The notes beneath the pieces are model-generated. The model saw nothing but the letters and a program-made list of their open reading frames with translations, made no database searches and was not told the DNA's origin. 64,000 nt of DNA from NCBI GenBank assembly GCA_039105265.1, contig JAPFFF010000021.1, positions 2,418,001 to 2,482,000 of the forward strand, in the 5' to 3' direction. The DNA comes from Tritrichomonas musculus. Lineage: Eukaryota; Parabasalia; Tritrichomonadida; Tritrichomonadidae. Every line of letters starts with the position of its first letter. Positions within the stretch are counted from its first letter, which is position 1. Below, piece after piece: positions 9,758 to 20,033 of this stretch. The translations under genes and the position numbers were made by a program.

Positions 9758-12547
9758 ATGGAAGGAAATAAGGCACAAAGATCGAAATTATTCAAAATTC
9801 CTATTGAAGAATATGAGGAAGACATGAACACTGAAACATCCAAAGGAAAGAAGAGAGAAATTTTTGAACTTTTGACAAATTCTAATAATCTTCATTCAGA
9901 AAAAGAATTCAAAGAAATCAAAGATAAACTACATCGAGCATGTGAAAGAGGCGATCTTGAATTGATTAAGATATATCTCAATGAAACCATCAAGAATGAG
10001 TCCCAAGATATGATATTCAAAATCGACAAAACTAATAATACTGCATCATTATTTAGAGTCAACACCAAAAATGATCTACTTATTATCCCACGATCAGTTA
10101 ATCACGAATCGATTGATTACTTAATCACGAGCATCAGTGGTATAAATTTTCGTTTCAAATCTCTGAATTTTGCAGAAGATTCTGCTGTCAAAACAATTTA
10201 CGGATATGCATTCGAAAATTCTCTTCTTAATGAAATTTATTTCCCAAAATGTTTGTGTGAATTGAAAGAAGGATGGTGCTTCGGGATAAATAAATATATG
10301 AAAATTACAATTTCACCTTTGAACGATAATTTCAGATATGAAAAAAACGAATTTTTGCTTGGCAAGAGTGATCAAAGCAAAGACAAGTTTGACATTCTTC
10401 TGTTTGCAAATATTGACATCAATCGAATTATTATTCCACCAAATGTTCGCAAAATATGCAGTCATGCATTTGACCAATGCATGAATTTAAGATTTGTTTA
10501 TATTTCAAAGAAATCTAAATTAAAAACAATTGGAGATTATGCATTTTCATGTTCAAAGATAAAAGAAATTTTTATTCCACCAAAAGTTTCAAGAATATGT
10601 CATAGTGCATTTTATTATTGTGATGATCTAATCAAAGTTAAAATTCCAACTGATTCTAATTTACAAATAATTGAATCATATGCATTTAATAATACCAAAA
10701 TAGAAGAAATATACTTTCCAGCAAGTTTACATGAATTGGGAGAAGACTGGTGTCATGAAATGAGCAAATTGAAGAAGATCGATATTTCACCAATGAACGA
10801 TAAATTCATATTCAAAGATAATAAGTATTTATTAGGTAAAATTGATCAAAATGATGATGAATTTAACAATCTTCTATTTGTAAGGCGTGATATTGAAGAA
10901 ATTCATCTTCCATCTAATATTAAAATCATCTCACCAAATGCATTTGAAAACTGTGAATTACTGAAAAAAGTTGAAATTCCAACCAATTCTAATTTACAAA
11001 TAATTGGATCAAATGCGTTTTCAAGAACCAAAATAGATGAAATTTTTATTCCTTCAAGAATTTCAAAAATATCTAAATGTTCGTTTTTTAGCTGCGAAAA
11101 TCTAATAAAAATCGATATTCCAACTGATTCTGATCTGCAAATAATCGAAGAACGAGCATTTGCTTTTTCTAAAATCAATGAATTTATTATTCCACCAAAA
11201 GTTTCAAAAATATGTCATGGTGCATTTGATTGTTGTGGCAATCTGGTCAAAGTTGAAATTCCAACTGATTCTAATTTACAAATAATTGAATCAAAGGCAT
11301 TCGCAAATACAAAGATAGAAGAAATTTTTATTCCACCAAAAGTTTCAAAAATATGTCGCAATACATTTACTAGTTGTCGAAATCTAATCAAAGTTAAAAT
11401 TCCAACTGATTCTAATTTACAAATAATTGAATCATATGCATTTAATAATACCAAAATAGAAGAAATATACTTTCCAGCAAGTTTACATGAATTGGGAGAA
11501 GACTGGTGTCATGAAATGAGCAAATTGAAGAAGATCGATATTTCACCAATGAACGATAAATTCATATTCAAAGATAATAAGTATTTATTAGGTAAAATTG
11601 ATTCAAATGATGATGAATTTAACAATCTTCTATTTGTAAGACGTGATATTGAAGAAATTCATCTTCCATCTAATATTAAAATCATCTCAACAAATGCATT
11701 TGAAAACTGTGAATTACTGAAAAAAGTTGAAATTCCAACCAATTCTAATTTACAAATAATTGGATCAAATGCATTTTTAAAAACCAAAATAGATGAAATT
11801 TTTATTCCTTCAAAAGTTTCAAAAATATGTCAATTTGCATTTTCAAACTGCAACAATCTAAAAAAAGTTGAATTTGCAAAAAATTCTGATTTACAAAGAA
11901 TTGGTTTATATGCATTTTATCAAACACAAATAAACGAAATTTTTATTCCATCAAAAGTTTCAATAATATGTCAAAATGCATTTCATGGATGTAGTTGTTT
12001 AGAAAAAGTTGTAATTCCAACGAATTCTGATTTGCAAATAATCGAATCAAGAGCTTTTGGTTGTACTCATATAGCCAAAATTTTTATTCCATCCAAAGTG
12101 TCAATAATAAGTGGTTGCGAATTTGAATATTGCCATAATCTACAAAAAGTTGAATTTGCAAAGAATTCTAATTTACAAATAATTGAATGTCATGCATTTT
12201 TTAATTCACACATCGTAGAAATTTCTATTCCATCAAAAGTTTCAAAAATCTGTGAACATGCATTTAACAGCTGCAATAAACTAAAAAAAGTTGAATTTGC
12301 AAAGAATTCTAATTTACGAAAAATTGAAGCAAATGCATTTGCATTAACACAAATAGAAAATGTTATTATTCCATCATCAGTTACACATATATCAAGATCT
12401 GCATTTAGATTATGCTTTAGACTTCTAATAATTGAAATTTCAGATGAATCAAAATTGGAAGAATTACCAATATCCAGCAATCCTGGAAATGAAAATCTCA
12501 TAATTATGATTCCACCTTCATTAAGAGAATTGTTAAATATGATTTGA
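9758..12547 (+). CDS. BspA-like leucine-rich repeat protein with an ankyrin-like N-terminus
   Basis: Protein of 929 residues. Residues 58-78 (LHRACERGDLELIKIYL) look like a single ankyrin helix pair. From about residue 110 to the end there are BspA/TpLRR (LRR_5) repeats of the type IxEIFIPSKVSKICxxAFxxCxNLxKVEIPTxSNLQIIxxxAF, with period about 23 residues per half-unit. Two divergent blocks (ELGEDWCHEMSKLKKIDISP with KYLLGKID) recur as spacers. Residues about 290-418 and 542-670 are almost identical, offset by exactly 252 codons (756 bp), which points to recent internal duplication or conversion. There is no signal peptide and no membrane helix, so unlike surface BspA proteins this one is probably intracellular. 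TpLRR proteins generally bind other proteins; the partner is unknown. Confidence 0.85.
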   Translation: MEGNKAQRSKLFKIPIEEYEEDMNTETSKGKKREIFELLTNSNNLHSEKEFKEIKDKLHRACERGDLELIKIYLNETIKNESQDMIFKIDKTNNTASLFRVNTKNDLLIIPRSVNHESIDYLITSISGINFRFKSLNFAEDSAVKTIYGYAFENSLLNEIYFPKCLCELKEGWCFGINKYMKITISPLNDNFRYEKNEFLLGKSDQSKDKFDILLFANIDINRIIIPPNVRKICSHAFDQCMNLRFVYISKKSKLKTIGDYAFSCSKIKEIFIPPKVSRICHSAFYYCDDLIKVKIPTDSNLQIIESYAFNNTKIEEIYFPASLHELGEDWCHEMSKLKKIDISPMNDKFIFKDNKYLLGKIDQNDDEFNNLLFVRRDIEEIHLPSNIKIISPNAFENCELLKKVEIPTNSNLQIIGSNAFSRTKIDEIFIPSRISKISKCSFFSCENLIKIDIPTDSDLQIIEERAFAFSKINEFIIPPKVSKICHGAFDCCGNLVKVEIPTDSNLQIIESKAFANTKIEEIFIPPKVSKICRNTFTSCRNLIKVKIPTDSNLQIIESYAFNNTKIEEIYFPASLHELGEDWCHEMSKLKKIDISPMNDKFIFKDNKYLLGKIDSNDDEFNNLLFVRRDIEEIHLPSNIKIISTNAFENCELLKKVEIPTNSNLQIIGSNAFLKTKIDEIFIPSKVSKICQFAFSNCNNLKKVEFAKNSDLQRIGLYAFYQTQINEIFIPSKVSIICQNAFHGCSCLEKVVIPTNSDLQIIESRAFGCTHIAKIFIPSKVSIISGCEFEYCHNLQKVEFAKNSNLQIIECHAFFNSHIVEISIPSKVSKICEHAFNSCNKLKKVEFAKNSNLRKIEANAFALTQIENVIIPSSVTHISRSAFRLCFRLLIIEISDESKLEELPISSNPGNENLIIMIPPSLRELLNMI

Positions 12548-12689
12548 ATAAAACACAAATGAATCATAAATTTTTAAATTAAAAATAAATCATTTCCTTA
12601 TTGATCTTTTTATTTTGAACATACTTTGATATATGAATTTGTGAATTGACTCAATTTTTTTTTTTTTTTTTTTTACCTTTTAGATGATT

Positions 12690-14094
12690 TTATATAACTA
12701 CTCCATCAATTGTACTCATCTATGTCTTACATATTTGTATGAATATTTTGGGTGTGGAAATCATCTTCTCCATCTGCTCAATGGCGTATTTGTATTTGGC
12801 TTCTCTATATGCTGGATTCAAAAAGTTTCGTTCTTGCTAAAAAGCTGGATTTATATTTTGAATTGTATAAATGAAAACGAAGAATTTTTATTTGTTGTTG
12901 TTTCTGTATGATTTTTTGAAGTGGCTTCTCTACTTCAGTTATATTCTGTATTTTCATGGCTGAGTTTGAATTTGATTTTACTTGTTGTTGCTGTTGCTGT
13001 AATTGCATTTGAATTTGTTGAAATGTATTGTTGCTCATAGATATTAACTGAGTGGTAAATTAAATTAAAATAAAATATTACCCATCATAAATTGCTGTGG
13101 AGGTTGGGATTGGAACATAAATTGATGTTTCTGATAATATGGTGGTTGATAGTTTTGCTGAAAATTTGAATGCAAAAATAGATTATCAGGATTTAAATTC
13201 ATCTTTTTTTTCCTACTTTTTAGATATAATTCAACAGAATAATTGAGAGCATTCCAAAAAGATATTCTTTCTCAATTTCATGTTGCCAAATTTTCTTTTG
13301 AGTCTTTCGATAGTTTCTTCCTTCATTTATTTTATTTGATTAATTAATTCTTTGATATCTAGTTTATATTTTTCTTCTGGCTGTTGAGTTCTGAAATCTT
13401 TCCAATGATTGGCATTATTAATTAATTATGCCTACTAGAAAATCTCCTTTTATAAAACTTTTGGAGCAAATTGGTCTTGTTTCTTTTGGTAATTTAAGTT
13501 TATCAATAAGAGTTGAAGCTTGTTTATAACTGTCAGATATTTATTTGTTTTCCTTGAACTTATATAGGAATGCTAAGAGTGATACTCCATCAGGTTTTTC
13601 TATTGATGAAACTCAAAATAAGGAAATTACTCAAATATCATTGAGGATTCAAAAGTTCTTCAACACTTAACAAATAAGAATAAAAAGCAAGTTGATAATG
13701 AGATTTCTTCTTTCTTCCTTGAATTTTTTTGTTTAACATATACAACTTGAGAAAATAGAGATCATCATTGAATCGGTTACATTACAATGCTAGATTTAAT
13801 TTTTCAAAAGCATTGTAATATTTTGAGAAGGCAGCCAACCTAAAAAACAAAGCTTATTTAAATAACCTTTTTAAAAGATTAATTAAAAGCAATCTTTTCC
13901 TATGAGGATTGATAACTTATTCCTTTGAATTTAACAATCAATAGATAATCAAGCTTGCAAAGTATACACGAAATCATTAGGATCAATACGGAGTGTCAAA
14001 TCCTTGAATGTTTCGATTGTGTTCTTCACTCTTCAACGATAAATGCAAATCGTTTTTTATCTTTCTTCATAATATAATTCAATTGATTTTGCAT
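12690..14094 (-). pseudogene. Multiply frameshifted gene with a glutamine-rich C-terminus
   Basis: Reading the minus strand from an ATG at 14094, coding-like segments follow each other in changing frames: KKDKKRFAFIVE, KNTIETFKDLTLRIDPNDF, FSKYYNAFEKLNLAL, NDDLYFLKLYMLNKKIQG, HYQLAFYSYLLSVEELLN, YKQASTLIDKLKLP, NHWKDFRTQQPEEKYKLDI, then a Q/P/Y-rich part near 13085-13202, MSNNTFQQIQMQLQQQQQQ at 12982-13038 and finally REAKYKYAIEQMEKMI. The order and spacing suggest one gene of roughly 450 codons that has collected many stops and frameshifts. I do not recognise the family; a Q-rich transcription-related protein is a guess from composition only. The 28-bp minisatellite lies directly upstream. 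Confidence 0.5.
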
Positions 14095-14106
14095 TTAAAT
14101 CAAAAA

Positions 14107-14480
14107 GAGAAAACGTAATTTATCAAACAAAAAAGCAAAAACGTAATTTATCAAATCAAAAAGCAAAAACGTAATTTATCAAATCAAAAAGCGAAAACGT
14201 AATTTATCAAATCAAAAAGCAAAAACGTAATTTATTAAATCAAAAAGCAAAAACGTAATTTATTAAATCAAAAAGCAAAAACGTAATTTATCAAACAAAA
14301 AAGCGAAAATGTAATTTATTAAATCAAAAAGCAAAAACGTAATTTATTAAATCAAAAAGCGAAAACGTAATTTATCAAATCAAAAAGCGAAAACGTAATT
14401 TATCAAATCAAAAAGCAAAAACGTAATTTATCAAATCAAAAAGCGAAAACGTAATTTATCAAATCAAAAAGCAAAAACTT
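14107..14480. repeat. 28-bp minisatellite, 13 copies
   Basis: Tandem units built on ACGTAATTTATCAAATCAAA plus AAGC(A/G)AAA, with point variants (TTATT for TTATC, GCGAAAA for GCAAAAA). The array runs right up to the stop codon of the ERMARD-like gene (14482-14484, minus strand), so the repeats form that gene's 3' flank and possibly its 3' UTR. They also occupy the upstream region of the dead gene at 12690-14094. No spacers, so not a CRISPR array. Confidence 0.9.
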
Positions 14481-14481
14481 A

Positions 14482-16245
14482 TTAAGAAGTTTTGGAAACA
14501 ACTTCACTTAAAGCTCTTTCAAAAAGTTCTTCATCGTTTATCCAATTCTCTATTTCTGAAAAAGTGCATTTGCTGTCTTTGGGGATGAACGGCAGGTGAT
14601 TCTTTATTGCCTTCATCCTTGTCTCGCACGCCTTCTTGAACCTCGGCACGTCGTTTGTCGCTTCAAACTTGATGATCGAGTGGACGAGTCCGCTCAGGTG
14701 CTGCAGCGTCCCGCTTTTCACGTTGTTGACAGTGAAGTGCAAAACGCACGCGCAAACGAATCTGTTGAATTGGCAGGAATCGAACAGCTCGCGGATGCTT
14801 GAGTCCTTCCACGAGTTCTTGATCTGCTTGAGTGCGGAAACGCACTCAATCATCCTCTCAAATGTCTGCGAGTTGTAGATTTTAAGCAAATCAACTTCTC
14901 GCCTAAATTTCTCAACACCACAACCAGCCCCGCCGTCCACATCCGAGCTATTTCTTTCTGAACTATTCAAATTCAAGCTATTTCTTTCTGAACTGTTCAA
15001 ATTCAAGCTATTTCTTTCTGAACTATTCAAATTCATGTTTTCAGTGTCTGTGCTGTTTTCGTTTGAATTTGTTGCTGTGTTGCTTTGCGTGAAGCACACT
15101 TGGGCGATTTCGTACTCGAGGCACCTGGCTGGGTGGAATGCAAAGTCCCACTTAAACCGAGATGCATCACGTGATGCGCTCTCTCTCAGGCTGTAAAACT
15201 GGGTGAACTTTTCAAAGACGGCAAAAACGCAGAATGCGAACTCCTTTGGAATCTCGCGAATTGCGCCGTGCATGATTCTGTCGCGAATTCTCGGCCCGCT
15301 TGGAATGAACAGGAGGTCTGTTGTCATATTTTTGAAAGGCTCTGGGAATGCCTCGAGTGCCTCTGGAATGGACAAAAAGTGCTCCTCAGGTGATGCGCAC
15401 AAACGGTCAACTGGCAGATCCATGATTGCAACCGCCGCCCTACGAATCGAGTGCTCGAGAATTGGGAAAAGGAGAAGGAGAGAGTCGACAAAATGGCCTT
15501 GATTATACAAATCATGAGAGAGGTGAAGTGTTCGTATTCTTGCATCATCAAAAAGTGGAAAAACGTTTTCATTCAAATTTGTGAAGAGTGTGAAGTGATC
15601 GATTGAAAAAGTACTATTTTGAATTGAGTCTTCGATACTCAATCTGTGACTCTGGAACCTTAAAAGTGACAGTTCATGCTTGAATTCAAAAAGTGGCGGG
15701 TAAAATTCTGGTAATTTTGGCAAAATTTTCATTGATAAGCCTTTTAAAAGTGGTAATGATAATCTTGTATCAAAGGAGAAGCCATGGGTAACAATATTTC
15801 GTAAATTGAGACCTTTTGGATCAGCTAGAATTGCTAAAATGCATAAAATTTCATGTTTTGAGATTATTGATTGAACTTTGGTGGTTAATAACATTTTCGA
15901 AAAATGATGAGGAGCATCTAATCCTGTTGGCCAAAGTGAAAAGCGAATTTTGGCTTCAATATCGCAAAATAAATGAAGTGATTCTAAAAATGATTGTGAA
16001 AGATTATCGTCTTGAAATGATGATTCATCGCGTTTGCATTTTCCAAGAATATAAGCAACTTCATGTACTGTCATTTCTGGTTTAATTTGTTCAAAAAGAT
16101 CATTGAAATTCATGAGTTCATTTTCATTTTCATAATCTTGAAGTTTTGAAAGTTCTATTAAAAGATAATCGAGAGTTGGTAAAATTAAAACTTTTTTATT
16201 TATAAAAGCTGCTTTAGCTTCAGCAATTTCCTCTTCATTTTTCAT
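14482..16245 (-). CDS. ERMARD/DUF4209-like protein
   Basis: Protein of 587 residues. Two motif regions resemble the DUF4209 family, whose best-known member is the animal ER membrane-associated RNA degradation protein ERMARD: LNLRNIVTHGFS with the R-N-x-x-x-H-G pattern at about residues 145-156, and LLLLFPILEHSIRR at about 260-273, followed by IPSGPRIRDRIMHGAI near 318-333. The R-x-x-x-x-H-G histidines recall HEPN-like folds. A serine/asparagine insert contains three copies of NLNSSERNSL (genomic about 14947-15030, 30-bp units). The C-terminal half is clearly GC-richer than the N-terminal half. No strong membrane helix is visible. Family assignment is by motif memory; the function in this organism is not known. 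The upstream region holds a TTCAATT about 10 bases before the ATG. Confidence 0.6.
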   Translation of the reverse strand: MKNEEEIAEAKAAFINKKVLILPTLDYLLIELSKLQDYENENELMNFNDLFEQIKPEMTVHEVAYILGKCKRDESSFQDDNLSQSFLESLHLFCDIEAKIRFSLWPTGLDAPHHFSKMLLTTKVQSIISKHEILCILAILADPKGLNLRNIVTHGFSFDTRLSLPLLKGLSMKILPKLPEFYPPLFEFKHELSLLRFQSHRLSIEDSIQNSTFSIDHFTLFTNLNENVFPLFDDARIRTLHLSHDLYNQGHFVDSLLLLFPILEHSIRRAAVAIMDLPVDRLCASPEEHFLSIPEALEAFPEPFKNMTTDLLFIPSGPRIRDRIMHGAIREIPKEFAFCVFAVFEKFTQFYSLRESASRDASRFKWDFAFHPARCLEYEIAQVCFTQSNTATNSNENSTDTENMNLNSSERNSLNLNSSERNSLNLNSSERNSSDVDGGAGCGVEKFRREVDLLKIYNSQTFERMIECVSALKQIKNSWKDSSIRELFDSCQFNRFVCACVLHFTVNNVKSGTLQHLSGLVHSIIKFEATNDVPRFKKACETRMKAIKNHLPFIPKDSKCTFSEIENWINDEELFERALSEVVSKTS

Positions 16246-16896
16246 TTTATAATTGAATGTATAAATGGCTATAAAAATTCAGAGAAGAAAAGTATTTTTA
16301 GAGTAGCAGAATTATCATTCAATTTGAGAAGCATAAATAATTATAAAGAATATTTGAAGTAAATTTGTTCTGTTTCATGTCATTTAATCAAGATATATAG
16401 GTAGGTTATTCTCCGATTCTCGAGATCGATATTTGATTAGCTTTTTGATATCAATAAATAAATATGTACTGATTTACGAGATCGATTAAAGAGATCGAGG
16501 ATTTGTTTTCAAAGTTTTTGAAATCAGTATTTTCAAATAAACTTTTTGATAAAGATATGATCGCATTTTATTCTCAAATATTTCATAAAAAAGAATAAAT
16601 ATAAAGATTTTGATCTTAAAATAAAAATTAAAACATTATATTATTTATTTTTAAATATTTTAGCATCACAAATACCAATTATAAAAAAGGATAAATCTGT
16701 TTGAGATTTCGAGATCTTAGTAATTGATATCAAGTTTACAATTATTTTCATATCACATTTTAAATCTGATATTATGATAATCAATAATCTCAATATCATA
16801 TTTTTAAACTGATAATCGAACTTTAACTGTAAAAAAGTGACGTATTTGATACCCATTCTCAAAATAACAAGCTTAAATATTGGCTAAATATATGTA
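16246..16896. other. Intergenic, no gene seen
   Basis: AT-rich spacer between the start of the ERMARD-like gene and a palindromic element. Several loosely repeated GAGATCGA and TTTTGATA words are present, but no coding pattern. Confidence 0.35.
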
Positions 16897-17163
16897 CATT
16901 CAAATTCGCCCTCCACTTTTTGGTAAGAAGCCAAATGACCTCAATATTTTGAATGCATATCTGTCCTTTCATTTTTACATATTTTTCACCGAAGTCTGCA
17001 TACCGCCTAGCGGGCGTCGAGCGCAGCCGAGCGGCAGCGAGGCGGTGCCGAGACCCCGCGGGTGGCGGTAAGACTCGGTTAAAATTGTAACCCGAAATGA
17101 TAGATGGCTATCAAATGTTGATGTCATGAGCTCTTACCAAAAAGTGGACGGTGAATTTGAATG
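16897..17163. mobile_element. Palindromic element with a GC-rich core
   Basis: Inverted ends of about 33 bp: the left end begins CATTCAAATTCGCCCTCCAC and continues through TTTTTGGTAAG; the right end, reverse-complemented, begins CATTCAAATTCACCGTCCAC and continues the same way. Between them lies a 90-bp segment (16989-17078) that is roughly 70% GC in a region that is otherwise about 25% GC. I find no clear TSD, so the class is uncertain. Confidence 0.6.
16989..17078. repeat. GC-rich hairpin-forming island
   Basis: Begins CCGAAGTCTGCATACCGCC and ends GGCGGTAAGACTCGG, which are near-complementary. The inner part repeats GAGCG, GCAGC and GCGAGG words. The composition is wholly unlike the surrounding DNA. 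Confidence 0.6.
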
Positions 17164-17267
17164 ATTCAAAAAAACGGCCTTAAATATTTATATAAATAAT
17201 TAAGATATTATAAATCTGATATTTACAAAATAATGCAAAAAACTAACAAAACCAAATTGCAATTAAA

Positions 17268-18204
17268 ATTTTTCAAGTTACATAAAAAGTGGACAAAAAG
17301 CAGGATTCAAATGAGCAACTTTTTATAAATGTATAGAAAATAGTGGAATTATACATCCATTTTGAAATCATCCGCCTTATTTACAAAAATGCTTTTTAAT
17401 TGAAAAAACATTGCAATTAATTTTAACAAATCCTTCATTAATATTGGATGAAATTATTACAGAAAAGGTCGTGTGTCCAATGGTCAATCCAACAACATTA
17501 AGCTCTTATCTGCTTTTTAATTTAATTACCAGTAAAAAAGTGTATTACCACCCAGCCGCAAGAAATTCTCCTGAAACAAAGGCAAAAATAATTCCATTTT
17601 GTGAATTCTTCATTCAAAATGAAGATAAGTTTTTGATTTATATTGACGAAGTTGGTTATATATAGGTGTACCGTGAAAACGTGGCCGTTCCAAAAAAGGA
17701 TCATCAGTTATACAGAAATTGCCACTTGCTAAGACTCCGAACACTTCTATCTGCAGGGAGATCAGCTTTGATGACATTATGTGTTATAACAAGCGAGAGT
17801 CTGGATTTGATGGTCCATCACTCAAAGAATTTTTAAGCGAATTTGTTAGCATAATCGAAGAGAAAAACATTCAGAATGCATGCTTGATTTTTGATAACTA
17901 CCCTGTTCACAGAAATGTTGACATAAAAGAGGTACCGCTTTTCTTACTCCCTTACTCTCCTAATTTGAATCCCATTGAGAATATCCTTGGCGCGATTAAT
18001 CAATATATTAAGCAGTTACGATTAAACAACAATGAATGACAATCTTCTTGAAAACTTCAATCTTCCTTAGGGAAAGAAAACCAAAGCACGTCAAGATATT
18101 TTGGATTACAGTTTTGTTACATCTCAATCCAAATAATATTAAAAGAATCATATGATCATATGAAAAAATGCATTGATGATGCTCATGAAGGAAAATACAT
18201 TTAA
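17268..18204 (+). pseudogene. Dead Tc1/mariner-type transposase
   Basis: Almost full-length transposase remains. Segments in order: IKSGQKAGFK, then ATFYKCIENSGIIHPF after a stop, then LQLILTNPSLILDEII with a helix-turn-helix character, RNSPETKAK, and LIYIDEVGYI containing the first catalytic Asp region (about 17636-17662). After a stop and frameshift come GRSKKGSSVIQKLPLA, CLIFDNYPVHRN with the second Asp, LPYSPNLNPIENILG with the third acidic position, and a C-terminal DHMKKCIDDAHEGKYI ending at 18204. The D..D..E/D order and the LPYSPNLNPIEN signature identify the DDE_3/mariner group, which is abundant in trichomonads. At least three in-frame stops and one or two frameshifts make it inactive. 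Confidence 0.8.
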
Positions 18205-18884
18205 TAAACTCTTATATTAAAATAGTTATAACTATTTCAAATTATCTTATATAAATTATATTTTTGAACTTAGTTTATATTTTATATGATTTAAATATTA
18301 TTGATGTATTTTTATTAGTTCTTTGTAAAGATATTTTGATTTTCAATTTTATTTAAAAAAGTATAGGAATCCAGGTGTTTTGTGGCAGTAGCGTGGCTAA
18401 AATGCTGGTGATGGTCGGCTTGGCGTAGCAAAGCGAAGCGAAACCTACCGTATATTACTAATGTGTGGGAAAAGAAAGAACGTTATGATCACACTCTGGA
18501 CACATAAAACCCCTAAATAACTGCTAGATTACTCCACTTATCTATGCACATGTGATGATACTTGTGAGAATGGTAGATATCATGGACATTCGTTCATTTT
18601 TTTTCAAAAATCCAGAAGAAATATATTTCTTTGTAAAGAGTTTTTGATTTTCAATTTTTTCATTATCATGCTGATCATTCAGATCAATATGTTTGCAATG
18701 ATAGCTCAAAACTATAAAAAAAATTGCTGGTAGATCATAGTTAACTTAACCAAATTGACCTCTATATTCAAAAATTGACTGGTGTTTTTCTACCAAATAT
18801 ATAATCAAAAATATTATTATTCATTCAATTTTTTGAATTCAAAAATTTCCATATAATCAATTGAATGAAAATTTTACAACAATT
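18205..18884. other. Intergenic, with a GC-richer unassigned patch
   Basis: Mostly AT-rich. Bases 18360-18560 are noticeably GC-richer and include GGCGTAGCAAAGCGAAGCG; neither strand yields a continuous protein. The patch could be part of the mariner element's flank or of another repeat, but I found no matching inverted end. Confidence 0.35.
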
Positions 18885-19478
18885 ATGGAAGAAAATTCAT
18901 ATAAACTTATTATATTAGGTGATACAGGAGTTGGAAAAACGTCAATTATTAGTCGTAAAATTTATCAACGCTTTGATGATAATGTTCCTCTCACAGTTGG
19001 AGTTTCAAATTTTACCATTACTGAAAAAATAAAAGGAAAAGATATTGAACTCAAAGTATGGGATACAGCGGGTCAAGAACAATATGCATCTTTAATTCCA
19101 ATGTTTTCTCGTAATAGTGATGTTTGCATTCTATGCTGCGATGTAACAACACCTAATTCTTTTGATCATTTAGAAATGTGGAAAACTAAATTAAATGACA
19201 GTGGATGCGATCCTCCTATTATCCTTGCCATTAACAAGATGGATTTAAGCTCGGACAATTTTGAAAAAATATATGAAGACCATTCAAAAACTCTTGAGAA
19301 ATTCGACACCGTTTTATATGTATCCGCAAAAATTAATTCCGGAATTGCTGATCTATTTCAACTAGCTGCTGAAAAAGCATATGAATATGCTCAAAATAAT
19401 CACAAAACACATTCAAAGACAGTGCAAGACATGAATATAAACAATGGCCCTCAAGATAATAAAAAATGTTGCCAATAA
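18885..19478 (+). CDS. Rab-family small GTPase
   Basis: Protein of 197 residues from the ATG at 18885; an upstream in-frame TTG at 18861 is not a credible start because the Rab fold begins right after the ATG. G-box motifs: GDTGVGKTS (P-loop), VGVSNFTI with the switch I Thr, WDTAGQE (switch II), NKMD (base recognition) and SAK. The C-terminus KKCCQ provides paired cysteines for geranylgeranylation, so the protein should be membrane-anchored in vesicle traffic. The length and CC-x ending are normal for Rab proteins; which subfamily it belongs to cannot be decided by eye. Upstream are TTCATTC (about 18821-18827) and TCAATT words that could serve as the initiator. Confidence 0.93.
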   Translation: MEENSYKLIILGDTGVGKTSIISRKIYQRFDDNVPLTVGVSNFTITEKIKGKDIELKVWDTAGQEQYASLIPMFSRNSDVCILCCDVTTPNSFDHLEMWKTKLNDSGCDPPIILAINKMDLSSDNFEKIYEDHSKTLEKFDTVLYVSAKINSGIADLFQLAAEKAYEYAQNNHKTHSKTVQDMNINNGPQDNKKCCQ

Positions 19479-20033
19479 TTATTTTCATGAAACTTTTTTT
19501 TAAAAGAATTATAATAATATTAGGAGAAAGATCTTTCTCTAAAATAAATGCTCCATTTGATTCATAAAACATTTTCCTTAAAATGATTTATGGATAATCT
19601 TTATACCCAGCAGTGCTTAAAGTTCATATTTTGAAAAAATCAAAACCAGTACTTTTTTACTAATTTGATTCTTCATGGCTTTATTTATTAACAATAAAAT
19701 CATAATTTCTTTATATAAAATTTCCTTTGATTTTTATATAAAATTAATTTATAAATACATCAAGGACTTTCAAACCCAAATTTTAGATTAGTTAGTCCAT
19801 TTTGATCTGCGCTCAAAAAAGTGGTGCCAATTGCTATCCATGCACAAAACTACTAATTGATATAAAATATAAAAATCTTAAAATCCAATGAATATAAATG
19901 ATACTATATGAAATAATAAATTTTATTAAAAACAAATGAAGGTCCGTAATTTATTTGAAAGAAAAAGTTAACATATATATTCTATTGAGATTAAATAAAA
20001 CAAAATCTCAGATATTTGATATATAGCAACCAA
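19479..20033. other. Convergent intergenic region
   Basis: Spacer between the 3' ends of the Rab gene and the channel gene. AT-rich; nothing coding seen. Confidence 0.4.

Noticed and set aside
13040-13085. GT...AG intron-like segment joining the Q-rich frames
   Set aside because: Removing it does not restore the reading frame, it lacks the trichomonad branch/3' motif ACTAACACACAG, and several other frameshifts exist in the same gene.
14107-14480. Possible CRISPR-like array
   Set aside because: The units are contiguous with no unique spacers, and the window is eukaryotic.
15203-15572. Antisense frames over the ERMARD-like gene
   Set aside because: Shadow frames in the GC-richer half of a well-supported gene.
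18360-18560. GC-richer patch considered as a tRNA or other structured RNA gene
   Set aside because: No T-arm or cloverleaf, no GGTTCGA-type box and no obvious fold; left as unassigned.
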